DNA of 51,916 nucleotides, taken from assembly GCA_045539625.1 (NCBI GenBank), contig JAZQFS010000053.1, positions 1 to 51,916 on the forward strand, written 5' to 3'. Positions 9,098-18,493 of this stretch are shown piece after piece. The notes beneath the pieces were generated by a model that searched no databases, was not told the origin of the DNA, and saw nothing but the letters and a program-made list of their open reading frames with translations. This stretch comes from UMGS1387 sp045539625 (GTDB lineage: Bacteria > Bacillota > Clostridia > Oscillospirales > CAG-382). How positions within the stretch are numbered: the first letter of the stretch is position 1; every line of letters starts with the position of its first letter. The translations under genes and the position numbers were made by a program.

Positions 9098-10107
9098 GCG
9101 GCAGTAACGAACATAAAAGCAATTTCAGATCGGTTCTTCCCAAAATCTTGTCCGTTGTTGCGGCTGTTATTCTCTGGTTTTATGTTGTCGATGTTCGTAC
9201 CACAACCGAAGAGAAGGTAATTTACGGCGTGCCTATTTCCATTAACAACTTTTCACATTCGGAAGGCTTTGACATAATTTCAGGCAAGGATCATACGGTT
9301 GATGTTGTTGTCAGAGGGCTTAAATCCGATATTTCGGATGTTACGGCAAGTGATTTGTATGCAAGCGTTGATATGGGCGGCATTGAAACTGCAGGAAGTC
9401 ATAAGCTTGACGTTAATGTAGAAAGCCTTAAAAACGGCGTATCGGTTGTCAATAAGACCGTATCGGTTATCAATGTCAATGTTGATAAGAATGTGTCCTT
9501 TGTAGTGCCTGTAGAGCCTGTAATCATATATACCATAGAAGAGGACATATATGAAATGGAAACGCCCAAGCTTTCCTTTGAAAGTGTGCGTGTAACAGGT
9601 CCGCAGAATATTGTTGATACAATCAAGACAGCAAAGGCTGAAAAGGATATCGGAAAGGTACAGAACAGCATAACAACGACTGCTAAGCTTAGGCTTTATG
9701 ATGAATTGGGCAATCTTGTTGACAGCCCTTACATTAAGCTTGCAGAAAGTGTTGTTAAGGTTGAAATACCTGTTTACAAGTCAGAGGTTAAAGCTGTTCT
9801 TCCACACTTTAGCGACAGTGATTACAAATATGAATTTACCGTTACTCCGTCTGAAATAATGGTTAAGGGCGATGTAAAGAGTGTTGAAAAGATTAAAAAT
9901 GTTCTTACAGAGCCTATTTCCGAAATTTCAGCTTCTAAGGTTGTTAAACGTCTTGATTTAAATGACACTCTTAAGGCTTACGACCTTGACGGCAATGCAA
10001 TTGACACGGTAACGGTTACAATTAAGTCGGTTGTCGATGTATCTGCTCCAAAGGTTGACCGAACAGACAACGATGACGGTAAAGATAAATCAGAAACAAA
10101 AAAGTAA
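9094..10107 (+). CDS. cdaR: CdaR, YbbR-domain regulator of CdaA
   Basis: One N-terminal membrane anchor (residues about 14-34, ending WFYVVDV) is followed by an extracellular region of repeated YbbR domains, about 300 residues. In Bacillus and Listeria this protein binds CdaA in the membrane and adjusts c-di-AMP synthesis. The GTG start overlaps the cdaA stop (GTGA), with AAAGGAGGAG just upstream, so translation is coupled. The C-terminus is an acidic and lysine-rich tail. Confidence 0.9.
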   Translation: MSGSNEHKSNFRSVLPKILSVVAAVILWFYVVDVRTTTEEKVIYGVPISINNFSHSEGFDIISGKDHTVDVVVRGLKSDISDVTASDLYASVDMGGIETAGSHKLDVNVESLKNGVSVVNKTVSVINVNVDKNVSFVVPVEPVIIYTIEEDIYEMETPKLSFESVRVTGPQNIVDTIKTAKAEKDIGKVQNSITTTAKLRLYDELGNLVDSPYIKLAESVVKVEIPVYKSEVKAVLPHFSDSDYKYEFTVTPSEIMVKGDVKSVEKIKNVLTEPISEISASKVVKRLDLNDTLKAYDLDGNAIDTVTVTIKSVVDVSAPKVDRTDNDDGKDKSETKK

Positions 10108-10127
10108 TTTGTTGAGGCGGTTTTACG

Positions 10128-11753
10128 GTGACACAAAGAATAGATAACGGAGAGTTTGCTCTTGTCAGAAACTTAAAGATAAGATGCACGCCTCAAAATG
10201 TTGCCGTACACGATGCTGCGGCGATTGATAAAGCATATAAAGTCATAAAGAAGAGCGGTCTTTCGGGCTTGCTCGCCAAAGAGTCGGCTTTTGTCTATAA
10301 AATGAGTATAGACGCCCGTAATAAAAAGGAAATATTCCTTGTTTATACCATAGCTTTTCCTGTATCCGGCGACATTTCATCAATGATTAAAGCTGACGGA
10401 GTGGAGCTTTGCTCGGTATCTGAGCCTGATTTTACCTGTACAAGAAGTGATGACGGTAAAAACCCAGTTGTTGCAGGCTTTGGACCTGCAGGAATGTTCT
10501 GTGCGTTGGCTTTGGCTAAAGCGGGACTCAATCCTGTTGTTCTGGAGCGTGGAAGTGACATTGATACAAGAGCACAAAAGGTTGACAGATATTGGAAAGA
10601 AGGCGTTCTTGATACCGAAACCAACGTTCAGTTCGGCGAGGGCGGTGCAGGTACTTTTTCTGACGGAAAGCTTTTAACAAGAATCAGCGACAAAAACTGC
10701 AGATACGTTATGTCTACCTTTGCAAAACACGGTGCACCGTCTGAAATTATGTACCTTGCAAAGCCGCATATCGGCACAGACAAGCTTAGACAGGTTGTAA
10801 AAAGTATTCGTGAGGAAATTGTATCACTTGGCGGCAGAGTTTACTTTGATACAAGACTTGACGATGTGAATACCTCATATGACGGAAAAGTTACAAGTGT
10901 TGTTACCAACACAGGACTTACAATACCTTGCAGTGCTTTGTTTTTGTGTATAGGTCACAGTGCAAGAGATACTGTCACTCATCTTTTGAAAAAAGGCGTT
11001 GATGTTCAGCCAAAGCCTTTTTCGGTGGGCGTGCGTATTGAGCATCTGAGAAAGAACATTGACAAGTCACTTTACGGAGGCTGTGCAGGTTATCCTTGCC
11101 TTGGTGCGGCGTCATATTCGCTGTCGGCAAAGTTTGACGGCAGGGCGGTGTACTCCTTCTGTATGTGTCCGGGAGGCGTTGTTGTTGCCTCGGCTTCAGG
11201 TGAAGGTCAGATTGTTACCAACGGTATGAGCTATTTTGCAAGAGACGGTGTAAACTCTAATTCGGCACTTGCCGTTTCTGTTGAGCCTTCCGACTACGGA
11301 GCAACTGTTGAGGGAGCAATAGAATTTCAGGAGAATCTTGAAAGACGTGCGTTTGCATTGGCAGGCGGTGACGGAACGGCGCCCATACAGCTTGTCGGCG
11401 ATTTTCTTTGCGGCAAGGCGGTGAGTGAACCGAGAAGCGTTGCACCGACTTATACAGGAAAAACCACAGTTGCTTGTGCAGATAAGGTTTTTCCCAAGTT
11501 TATTACCGACACCCTTGCAAAAGGGCTGTACAGGTTTGAAAAAGAAATTGAAGGCTTTTCCTGCGATGATGCCGTTCTGACTTTTCCTGAAACCAGAACA
11601 TCTTCGCCTGTGAAAATTCCGAGAAGTGCCGAATATCTTGCAACAGGATACTTGAATATGTATCCTTGCGGCGAGGGAGCAGGGTATGCAGGAGGCATTA
11701 CAAGTGCGGCAGTTGACGGACTGAATGCCGCTTTGAAATTTATTAAAGGTTAA
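10128..11753 (+). CDS. FAD/NAD(P)-dependent oxidoreductase of the COG2509 type
   Basis: This 541-residue protein belongs to the family of uncharacterised FAD-dependent dehydrogenases common in Firmicutes. An N-terminal domain of about 105 residues precedes the dinucleotide-binding fold (VVAGFGPAGMFCALALAKAG, then the acidic LER at the second strand). Glycine-rich FAD contacts recur at the C-terminal end (PCGEGAGYAGGI). A Cys-containing GG motif (MCPGG) lies mid-protein. The reaction is not known. The GTG start at 10128 follows GAGGCGG. It sits 20 nt after cdaR in the same run of genes. Confidence 0.8.
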   Translation: MTQRIDNGEFALVRNLKIRCTPQNVAVHDAAAIDKAYKVIKKSGLSGLLAKESAFVYKMSIDARNKKEIFLVYTIAFPVSGDISSMIKADGVELCSVSEPDFTCTRSDDGKNPVVAGFGPAGMFCALALAKAGLNPVVLERGSDIDTRAQKVDRYWKEGVLDTETNVQFGEGGAGTFSDGKLLTRISDKNCRYVMSTFAKHGAPSEIMYLAKPHIGTDKLRQVVKSIREEIVSLGGRVYFDTRLDDVNTSYDGKVTSVVTNTGLTIPCSALFLCIGHSARDTVTHLLKKGVDVQPKPFSVGVRIEHLRKNIDKSLYGGCAGYPCLGAASYSLSAKFDGRAVYSFCMCPGGVVVASASGEGQIVTNGMSYFARDGVNSNSALAVSVEPSDYGATVEGAIEFQENLERRAFALAGGDGTAPIQLVGDFLCGKAVSEPRSVAPTYTGKTTVACADKVFPKFITDTLAKGLYRFEKEIEGFSCDDAVLTFPETRTSSPVKIPRSAEYLATGYLNMYPCGEGAGYAGGITSAAVDGLNAALKFIKG

Positions 11754-11770
11754 TTTGAAAAGAGTGTAAA

Positions 11771-12214
11771 ATGAAGGCAAGAGCAACGGTTATTGACACA
11801 GACGGAAAAACAGCACGTGTTGTTTCAAAAAGAAGCAGCGCCTGCTCAGCATGTCACAATTGCGAAAACTCAGGAGCCTGTCATGCGGAGCTTGTTTTCG
11901 GAAGCCAGACACAGGACGTTGAGATTACTGCGAAAAATTCGATTGGTGCAAAGGCAGGGGACGAGGTTGAGCTTGAGAGCTCTACATTCAAAACCTTGGG
12001 TGCGGCGTTTTCGGTATTTATTGTGCCTGTAGTTATTGCGGTTATCGGGTACTTGTGTGCATCGGCTTTGGGCTGTTTGCAGGGAATATCTGCAACAGTT
12101 ATGCTTTGTGCCTTTGTTTTGTCATTTTTTGTAATGTCAAAAATCACAGCTTCTTTTGTCAAGAGAAGCTTAAACACTTACATTGTAAAAATATTGGAAG
12201 AGAGCGATAGATAA
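11771..12214 (+). CDS. RseC/MucC family membrane protein
   Basis: The 147-residue protein has the RseC layout: a short N-terminal OB-like stretch, a cysteine cluster CSACHNCENSGAC (residues about 23-36), and two membrane helices (about 76-95 and 103-125). In Proteobacteria RseC takes part in the SoxR-reducing system or in sigma-E control; in Clostridia the role is unclear. A redox or Fe-S role is plausible from the cysteines. It lies between an FAD oxidoreductase and recJ with short gaps. Confidence 0.75.
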   Translation: MKARATVIDTDGKTARVVSKRSSACSACHNCENSGACHAELVFGSQTQDVEITAKNSIGAKAGDEVELESSTFKTLGAAFSVFIVPVVIAVIGYLCASALGCLQGISATVMLCAFVLSFFVMSKITASFVKRSLNTYIVKILEESDR

Positions 12215-12215
12215 A

Positions 12216-14312
12216 TTGAAAGAGAACAGTGCTAAAAACATATGGACCGTTGGCGTTGTTGACGATGATAAGGTCTCGGTCATTTCATCACAGCTTAATA
12301 TCAAGCCTTTTCTCGGCAAAATTCTTGTTGCAAAGGGCTTTGATACTCCCGAAAAGGCAAATGCGTACCTTACAGGCAGTATCAAGGATCTTGCCGATCC
12401 CTTTTTACTAAAGGATATGGACAAGGCTGTTGCAAGAATCAGAAAAGCTGTAGAAAGCAAAGAAACAATTCTTATTTACGGCGACTATGACGTTGACGGT
12501 ATTACATCGGTTGCGGCATTGAAGCGTTTTCTTGACTTCAAGGGAGCAAAGGTGTTGACGTATATTCCCGAAAGAATCAATGAGGGCTACGGTCTTAATA
12601 TGGGTGCAATCGAAAAGTTTGCAAACGAGGGCGTAAAGCTTATTATTACCGTTGACAGCGGTATTACTGCCCATGAAGAAATAGACTTTGCCAACAGTCT
12701 CGGTATTGATGTGGTAATCACCGACCATCATGAATGTCGTGATGAGCTTCCGGGTGCACTTGCTGTTGTAAACCCTCACAGGCAGGACAGTGAGTATCCC
12801 TTTAAAGAGCTTGCGGGTGTTGGGGTTGTATTCAGACTTATTTGTGCCCTTGAGGATAACAAAAATCTTACAAACATATGCTCAAAGTACAGCGATATTG
12901 TAGCTCTCGGTACCGTTGCAGATGTTATGCCTATTATCGGTGAAAACAGGATAATAGTAAAGCACGGTCTTGCTTCTTTGGTTAACACAAAAAACAAGGG
13001 ACTTTGTGCACTTATCGAGCAGACCTTCTCAGAACGCCGTATGGCAGAGAGAAAGAACATTACCGCTTCCTCAATTGGCTTCGGTCTTGCGCCGAGAATC
13101 AATGCCGCAGGCAGAATCGGTGATGTCAACAGAGCTCTTCAGCTTCTTATTACCGAAAGCAAGTCTGAAGCTGAAGAAATCGCCACCTATCTTTGTGCGG
13201 TAAACCGTGAAAGACAGTTTATTGAAAACAAGATTTTTGAGCAGGCTGTACAGCAGATTGAGTCAACACACGATTTTGACAACGATAAAATTATTGTTCT
13301 TGTTTCGGACAGCTGGCACTTGGGTGTTATCGGTATTGTTGCTTCAAAGCTTACCGAAAGATACAAGCTTCCCTCCATTCTCATTTCCGTTGACGGAGAT
13401 GTTGGCAAGGGCTCAGGCAGAAGTGTCAAGGGCTTTAACATAAACGAGGCTATTTCCGCTTGCAAGGACTTACTTATAAAGTACGGCGGTCACGAGCTTG
13501 CCGCAGGTCTTACAATTGATAAAAACAATGTAGATGCCTTCAGGAAAGCTATAAACGAATATGCCAAGAAGTCCTTTGATTTTGATTCGGTTTATAACAA
13601 CATAGATGCCGATTTTGAAATTGACATAACAGACGTTACGGTGGAGCACGCCAAGGATATTGCAACTCTTGAGCCTTTCGGGCTTCAGAATCCTCTGCCA
13701 ATGTTCTGTATCAAGGATGCCGTAATTTGTGAGATATTTTCCATCGGCGAGGGAAAGCATCTGAAACTTACCGTTGAGAAGGACGGCTATATGGCGACTG
13801 CTCTGTATTTCGGTATGCCCAAGGAACGTTTTCCTTTTTCCGAAGGTGACTCTGCCGATATTATGTGCAACATTGACCTTAATGACTTCAGAGGCACACA
13901 GTCTGTACAGATGGTAATTAAAGATGTGCGTATTACCGAAAGAGAAAACACAGAAAAGCTTGCACAGGAGCAAATCTTTGACAGAATCCTTGAGGGAGAG
14001 CGTGATATTGACCAAAAACATATCCCGTCAATGACACAGCTTCGCTCGGCGTATCTGTTTTTAAAGAATGTTTTTGCAAAGTTTGATGAAAAGGTGACGC
14101 TTGACATTTGGAAATGCGCCAAAAAGCTGTCAGGCGACTACAACACCTTCTGCTCGGGCGTGATGTTTAATATTATTCTCAGAGTGTTTGACGAAATGAA
14201 GCTCATAACTCTTGAGTCGGATTCTAGTGCCTTTGCCGATGTTGTTCTTCTAAAAACAGAAGGCAAGGTTAATATTGAAAAATCCGAATTTCTTGCATCT
14301 TTTAAAAATTAG
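12216..14312 (+). CDS. recJ: Single-stranded-DNA exonuclease RecJ
   Basis: RecJ degrades single-stranded DNA 5' to 3' in recombination and mismatch repair. The DHH phosphoesterase motifs are present: GDYDVDG at residues 89-95, VDSGI, and TDHHEC at about 170. A DHHA1 region carries GSGRSVKGFN and GGHELAAGL. An OB domain follows (about 460-570) and then a C-terminal extension. At 698 residues it is somewhat longer than the E. coli protein, as is usual in Clostridia. The start is TTG 12216, one base after the rseC stop; the ribosome site is weak, so translational coupling is likely. Confidence 0.95.
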   Translation: MKENSAKNIWTVGVVDDDKVSVISSQLNIKPFLGKILVAKGFDTPEKANAYLTGSIKDLADPFLLKDMDKAVARIRKAVESKETILIYGDYDVDGITSVAALKRFLDFKGAKVLTYIPERINEGYGLNMGAIEKFANEGVKLIITVDSGITAHEEIDFANSLGIDVVITDHHECRDELPGALAVVNPHRQDSEYPFKELAGVGVVFRLICALEDNKNLTNICSKYSDIVALGTVADVMPIIGENRIIVKHGLASLVNTKNKGLCALIEQTFSERRMAERKNITASSIGFGLAPRINAAGRIGDVNRALQLLITESKSEAEEIATYLCAVNRERQFIENKIFEQAVQQIESTHDFDNDKIIVLVSDSWHLGVIGIVASKLTERYKLPSILISVDGDVGKGSGRSVKGFNINEAISACKDLLIKYGGHELAAGLTIDKNNVDAFRKAINEYAKKSFDFDSVYNNIDADFEIDITDVTVEHAKDIATLEPFGLQNPLPMFCIKDAVICEIFSIGEGKHLKLTVEKDGYMATALYFGMPKERFPFSEGDSADIMCNIDLNDFRGTQSVQMVIKDVRITERENTEKLAQEQIFDRILEGERDIDQKHIPSMTQLRSAYLFLKNVFAKFDEKVTLDIWKCAKKLSGDYNTFCSGVMFNIILRVFDEMKLITLESDSSAFADVVLLKTEGKVNIEKSEFLASFKN

Positions 14313-14323
14313 TTTAAGGATTG

Positions 14324-16576
14324 ATGGAATTGGCTGAATGTATTACTTATGAGAGTCTTGTAGAAGCTCTCAGATTCGCCAAAACAAAATATGATTTTGA
14401 CCGCATTGAAAAGGCATACGAATACGCAAAAATGCTGCACGAGGGACAGTTCAGAAAATCGGGTGAGCCTTATATCTGTCACCCGTTAAGCGTTGCTTGC
14501 ATTGTTGTTGAACTTGAGCTTGACACAGACTCTGTATGTGCAGCACTTTTGCATGACACTCTTGAGGACTGCAAGGACAAGACAAGCGACGAAGAAATTA
14601 TAAAGCTTTTCGGTCAGACGGTTTTTGACCTCGTTGACGGTCTTACAAAGCTCCCCAACGTGTATTTTGAAGACAAGGAAGAAGCCAGCATTGAAAACAC
14701 ACGTAAGCTATTCCTTGCCATGAATCAGGATATACGTGTAATCTTTATAAAGTTTGCCGACCGACTTCACAATATGCGTACTCTTAATGCCAAAAGCGAA
14801 AAGAAGCAGCGTATTATTGCTCTTGAAACCATGCATCTTTATGCACCTTTGGCACACAGGCTTGGTGTTCAGAAAATTAAGTCGGAATTTGAAAGTCTTG
14901 CTCTTCAGTATCTTGACCCGATAGGCTATGAGGAAGTCAAGAATGACGTTGAAAAAAGATACGGTCAGAACAAGGATTTTCTTAAGGAAGCCACCAAAAA
15001 GGTGGAGGACAAGCTTCATGAAGCGGGAATTGATTATAACCTTACAGGACGTGTTAAGTCAATTTACAGCATCTACAAGAAAATGTACAATCAGAGCAAG
15101 AGCTTTGATGAAATTTATGACTTTTACGCAATGCGTATTATTGTAAATACCGAGCTTGAATGTTATACCGTTCTCGGTCTTATACATGAGATGTTCAATC
15201 TTATGCCCGGACGCTTCAAGGACTATATTTCAACACCAAAGCCGAATATGTACCGCTCTTTGCACACAACGGTTATCGGAAGACATGGTATTCCTTTTGA
15301 AGTTCAGATAAGAACCTGGGATATGCATGCTGTTGCGGAATACGGTATTGCTGCACACTGGATGTATAAATCGGGTGAAACGGATAAAGAAAAGATTTCC
15401 GAAAAACTTCAGTGGATTAAGACTCTTATCGAAACGGAAAAGGACGTGGGAGCCGACGAATATCTGCGTCCCTTGAAGGTTGACCTTTATGAGGACGAAA
15501 CCTTTATCTTTACTCCTAAGGGCGACGTAAAGAGTATGCCTTACGGCTCAACTACCATAGATTTTGCCTATTCCATTCATTCCCAGATTGGCAATAAAAT
15601 GATAGGTGCAAAGGTTAACGGCGTCATTGTGCCCATAGACACGGTGCTTAAAAATGCAGACATTTGCGAAATTATAACCTCATCTTCATCGGGCGGACCG
15701 AGCCGTGATTGGCTTAAGATTGTTAAGACAAGTGAAGCCAAGAACAAAATCAGGCAATGGTTCAAAAAAGAAAAACGTGAAGAAAACATCTTAGAAGGCA
15801 AGCTCGAGGTTGAACGTGAGCTTAAAAAGTTCGGCAAGACCTTTACCGAAGCACAGAAAAACATGATAGTCGAAAACGTTGCAAAACGAGGCGGCTTTAA
15901 TGATGTTGATGACTTTTATAACAATATTGGATACGGCGGAGTTGCTGTATCAAAGTTCTCACCGAAGCTTAAGGACGAATTTGACAGAATCGTATCTCCT
16001 GAGCCTCCGAAGAGTGCAAACCCCATAGAGGAGCTTGTTGGAGAAAAGTCTAAGCAGGCTGAGAGCAAGCGTGCCAAGGACACAGAACACGGAGCAATGC
16101 AAAGCGTTGTTGTTGACAGTATTGATAACTGTCAGGTACGATTTGCCAAGTGCTGTAATCCGCTTCCCGGTGACAGCATAATCGGCTTTGTTACAAGAGG
16201 CTTTGGCGTGTCTGTTCATAAGTACGATTGTCCCAACGCCAAGGCGGGTATTGCCAGGGAAAGCGAAAAGGACAGATGGGTTACCGTCAGATGGTCTCAG
16301 GATTCACTTGCAAACGGTGAAAACACTTCAGGCGCTTTTGAGGCACTTTTACAGATATTTGCATACAATTCTTTTCAGGTATTTGCCGATATTACAGCGG
16401 TGCTTGCAGATATGCGCGTTCAGGTTCACGCAATGAATTCCAAGGAGACGGGCAATGACGGTATGATTATTTCGCTGAATATTACCTGCCGCAACATTTC
16501 TCACGTTAATTCCATTATTTCAAGACTTAAAAAAGTAAAGAACGTCGTTGACGTTACAAGAGGTTATTCTTCATGA
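14324..16576 (+). CDS. rel: Bifunctional (p)ppGpp synthetase/hydrolase Rel
   Basis: This long RelA/SpoT homologue makes and degrades the stringent-response alarmone. The HD hydrolase domain is intact (His near residue 53, then HDTLED near 77-82). The synthetase domain shows GRVKSIYSIYKKM and RFKDYI with KPNMYRSLHTTV. TGS, the conserved-cysteine domain (CCNPLPGD) and a C-terminal ACT domain follow, giving the full length of about 750. Three in-frame starts are possible: TTG 14321, ATG 14324 and TTG 14330. The TTAAGGA at 14314-14320 fits the last one best by spacing; I list the ATG. dtd overlaps its stop by four bases, a common Firmicutes pair. Confidence 0.95.
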   Translation: MELAECITYESLVEALRFAKTKYDFDRIEKAYEYAKMLHEGQFRKSGEPYICHPLSVACIVVELELDTDSVCAALLHDTLEDCKDKTSDEEIIKLFGQTVFDLVDGLTKLPNVYFEDKEEASIENTRKLFLAMNQDIRVIFIKFADRLHNMRTLNAKSEKKQRIIALETMHLYAPLAHRLGVQKIKSEFESLALQYLDPIGYEEVKNDVEKRYGQNKDFLKEATKKVEDKLHEAGIDYNLTGRVKSIYSIYKKMYNQSKSFDEIYDFYAMRIIVNTELECYTVLGLIHEMFNLMPGRFKDYISTPKPNMYRSLHTTVIGRHGIPFEVQIRTWDMHAVAEYGIAAHWMYKSGETDKEKISEKLQWIKTLIETEKDVGADEYLRPLKVDLYEDETFIFTPKGDVKSMPYGSTTIDFAYSIHSQIGNKMIGAKVNGVIVPIDTVLKNADICEIITSSSSGGPSRDWLKIVKTSEAKNKIRQWFKKEKREENILEGKLEVERELKKFGKTFTEAQKNMIVENVAKRGGFNDVDDFYNNIGYGGVAVSKFSPKLKDEFDRIVSPEPPKSANPIEELVGEKSKQAESKRAKDTEHGAMQSVVVDSIDNCQVRFAKCCNPLPGDSIIGFVTRGFGVSVHKYDCPNAKAGIARESEKDRWVTVRWSQDSLANGENTSGAFEALLQIFAYNSFQVFADITAVLADMRVQVHAMNSKETGNDGMIISLNITCRNISHVNSIISRLKKVKNVVDVTRGYSS

Positions 16577-17037
16577 TTGCATTGGTACAAAGAACATTAA
16601 GCAGCAAGGTGGAAATAGACGGAAAAACCCACTCCGAGGCGTCTCGAGGTTTTCTCATTCTGTTAGGCGTTTATAATGAGGACACCGAAAATCAGGTGAA
16701 CCTTCTTGTTGATAAGGTTGCAAAGCTAAGGGTTTTCGAAGATCCTGACGGTAAGATGAATCTGTCGCCGCTTCAGCTAAAGGAACAGGGTGAAGCTGTT
16801 GAAATAATGGTTGTATCCCAGTTTACTCTTTGTGCTGTGTGCAAAGGGCAAAACAGACCTTCCTTTATTAATGCTGCCCGTCCCGACAAGGCTGTTCCGC
16901 TGTACGAAATGTTTGTAAGGGGACTGCGTGAAAAACACGGCTTTACCGTCTCTACAGGCGAGTTTGGTGCAGATATGAAGGTAAGCCTTATTAATGACGG
17001 ACCTGTTACCATCATTCTTGATACAGATAAATTATGA
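16573..17037 (+). CDS. dtd: D-aminoacyl-tRNA deacylase Dtd
   Basis: The enzyme removes D-amino acids, and glycine from tRNA-Ala, from mischarged tRNAs. The 154-residue protein has the family signatures: start MIALVQRTLSSKVEIDG, the SQFTL motif (about residue 79) and the C-terminal NDGPVTIIL, equivalent to the GP motif that binds the substrate. ATG overlaps the rel stop and its own stop overlaps hemZ, so the three genes are translationally coupled. Confidence 0.95.
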   Translation: MIALVQRTLSSKVEIDGKTHSEASRGFLILLGVYNEDTENQVNLLVDKVAKLRVFEDPDGKMNLSPLQLKEQGEAVEIMVVSQFTLCAVCKGQNRPSFINAARPDKAVPLYEMFVRGLREKHGFTVSTGEFGADMKVSLINDGPVTIILDTDKL

Positions 17038-18479
17038 TTATTAGAATTGAAGATGCAACCAACAGCGCAAAGCCGCTGTATTATCAGTCACTTGTTCTTT
17101 TGTATTTGCCCTGCGAAAAGTTCGGTGCCGATGACATCGAAAACTCCCTTTATATCAAGGCATTTACACAAGACGGTTACCACAAGGTTTATGTTAAGCT
17201 TTGTGTGGGGGACAGAAGTGAAGAGCTTTGCGACACAAAACAAGTTAATACAAAACAGTATGCCGATATGAAAAACTTTATCGGCAGAACTTTTGTCAGA
17301 TGCGCCGAGAAGATTTTTGGTTTTGTGCCCACGTGGGGCATTTCGACAGGCGTAAAGCCCGTAAAGCTTGCAAGAATGTTCGTTAAAGAATTTGGCAGGC
17401 AGGAAGCAATCCGTATTTTGACACAGGAATACCTTATTGATGAAAAAAAGGCAAAAACTGCGGTTGATGCCTGTATAAGCGAGGACAGGCTTATGTCTTC
17501 CTTGGAAGAAAACCCTTGCTCATTGTATATCTCAATTCCTTTTTGTCCTACAAAGTGCAATTACTGCTCCTTTGTTTCCTGTACAACTCCAAGGCTGCTG
17601 TCGCTAATACCCGACTATCTTGTAAAGCTTCATAAAGAACTGCAAGCGGTAAGCGGTATTATTAAAGAAAAAGGATTAAAATTGCAGAGTATTTACGTGG
17701 GTGGCGGAACGCCTGCCATACTTGATGAAAAGCAGATTGAAGCCCTTATTGGCAAAGTGAACGAGCTGTTTGATACAAAAAGATGCGAATTCACTTTTGA
17801 AGCAGGGCGTCCCGACTGTATTACCTTTGATAAGCTGAAGGTGCTTAAGAGTGGCGGTGTTGAACGTATCAGTATCAATACCCAAACAACCAACGACGAG
17901 GTGCTGAAGAGTATCGGCAGAAACCATACCTTTTCTCAGTACTGCCGTGCGATGGAATATGCCGAGAAGCTGTCCTTCCGCTGTATAAATACCGACCTTA
18001 TTGCAGGACTTCCCGGTGAAAGCTGTGACTCCTTTTGCAAGAGTGTAGACGATGTGTGTGACTTTAATCCGCAGAATATTACCGTTCACGCATTTACTTT
18101 AAAAAAGTCCTCAGACTACAGGACAGGCGGTGTCAGAGGCTTTGACGAAAGCGGTTCTGCTTTGAAAATGACGGAATACGCCTTTGATGCACTTGCGAGC
18201 AAAGGTTATATGCCTTATTATATGTACAGGCAGAAGAATACCGTGGGAAATCTTGAAAACACAGGCTACTGCAAATCAGGATTTGAAAATCTGTATAATA
18301 TTATTATGATGGGAGAATACCATACTGTTTTCGGCGTTGGTGCAGGAAGCGTAACGAAGCTTGTTTCACGGGATTTATCCAAGGTTGAACGCATTTTTTC
18401 TCCCAAGTATCCATATGAATTTCTTGATGACAGTAAATACCAAGGCTTTGATATTGATGCTGTTATGAGTAAACTTTAA
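17034..18479 (+). CDS. hemZ: HemZ-type radical SAM coproporphyrinogen dehydrogenase
   Basis: The 481-residue protein matches HemZ, an oxygen-independent coproporphyrinogen III oxidase-like enzyme. The radical SAM cluster motif is CPTKCNYCSF (CxxxCxxC, near residue 172), followed by the GGGTP motif that contacts SAM, then RISINTQT and DLIAGLPGE as in the HemN group. An N-terminal extension of about 150 residues is typical of HemZ. No other haem gene is in the window, so the true substrate could differ. Start ATG 17034 overlaps the dtd stop. Confidence 0.85.
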   Translation: MIIRIEDATNSAKPLYYQSLVLLYLPCEKFGADDIENSLYIKAFTQDGYHKVYVKLCVGDRSEELCDTKQVNTKQYADMKNFIGRTFVRCAEKIFGFVPTWGISTGVKPVKLARMFVKEFGRQEAIRILTQEYLIDEKKAKTAVDACISEDRLMSSLEENPCSLYISIPFCPTKCNYCSFVSCTTPRLLSLIPDYLVKLHKELQAVSGIIKEKGLKLQSIYVGGGTPAILDEKQIEALIGKVNELFDTKRCEFTFEAGRPDCITFDKLKVLKSGGVERISINTQTTNDEVLKSIGRNHTFSQYCRAMEYAEKLSFRCINTDLIAGLPGESCDSFCKSVDDVCDFNPQNITVHAFTLKKSSDYRTGGVRGFDESGSALKMTEYAFDALASKGYMPYYMYRQKNTVGNLENTGYCKSGFENLYNIIMMGEYHTVFGVGAGSVTKLVSRDLSKVERIFSPKYPYEFLDDSKYQGFDIDAVMSKL

Positions 18480-18493
18480 GAAAGGTGATAGTT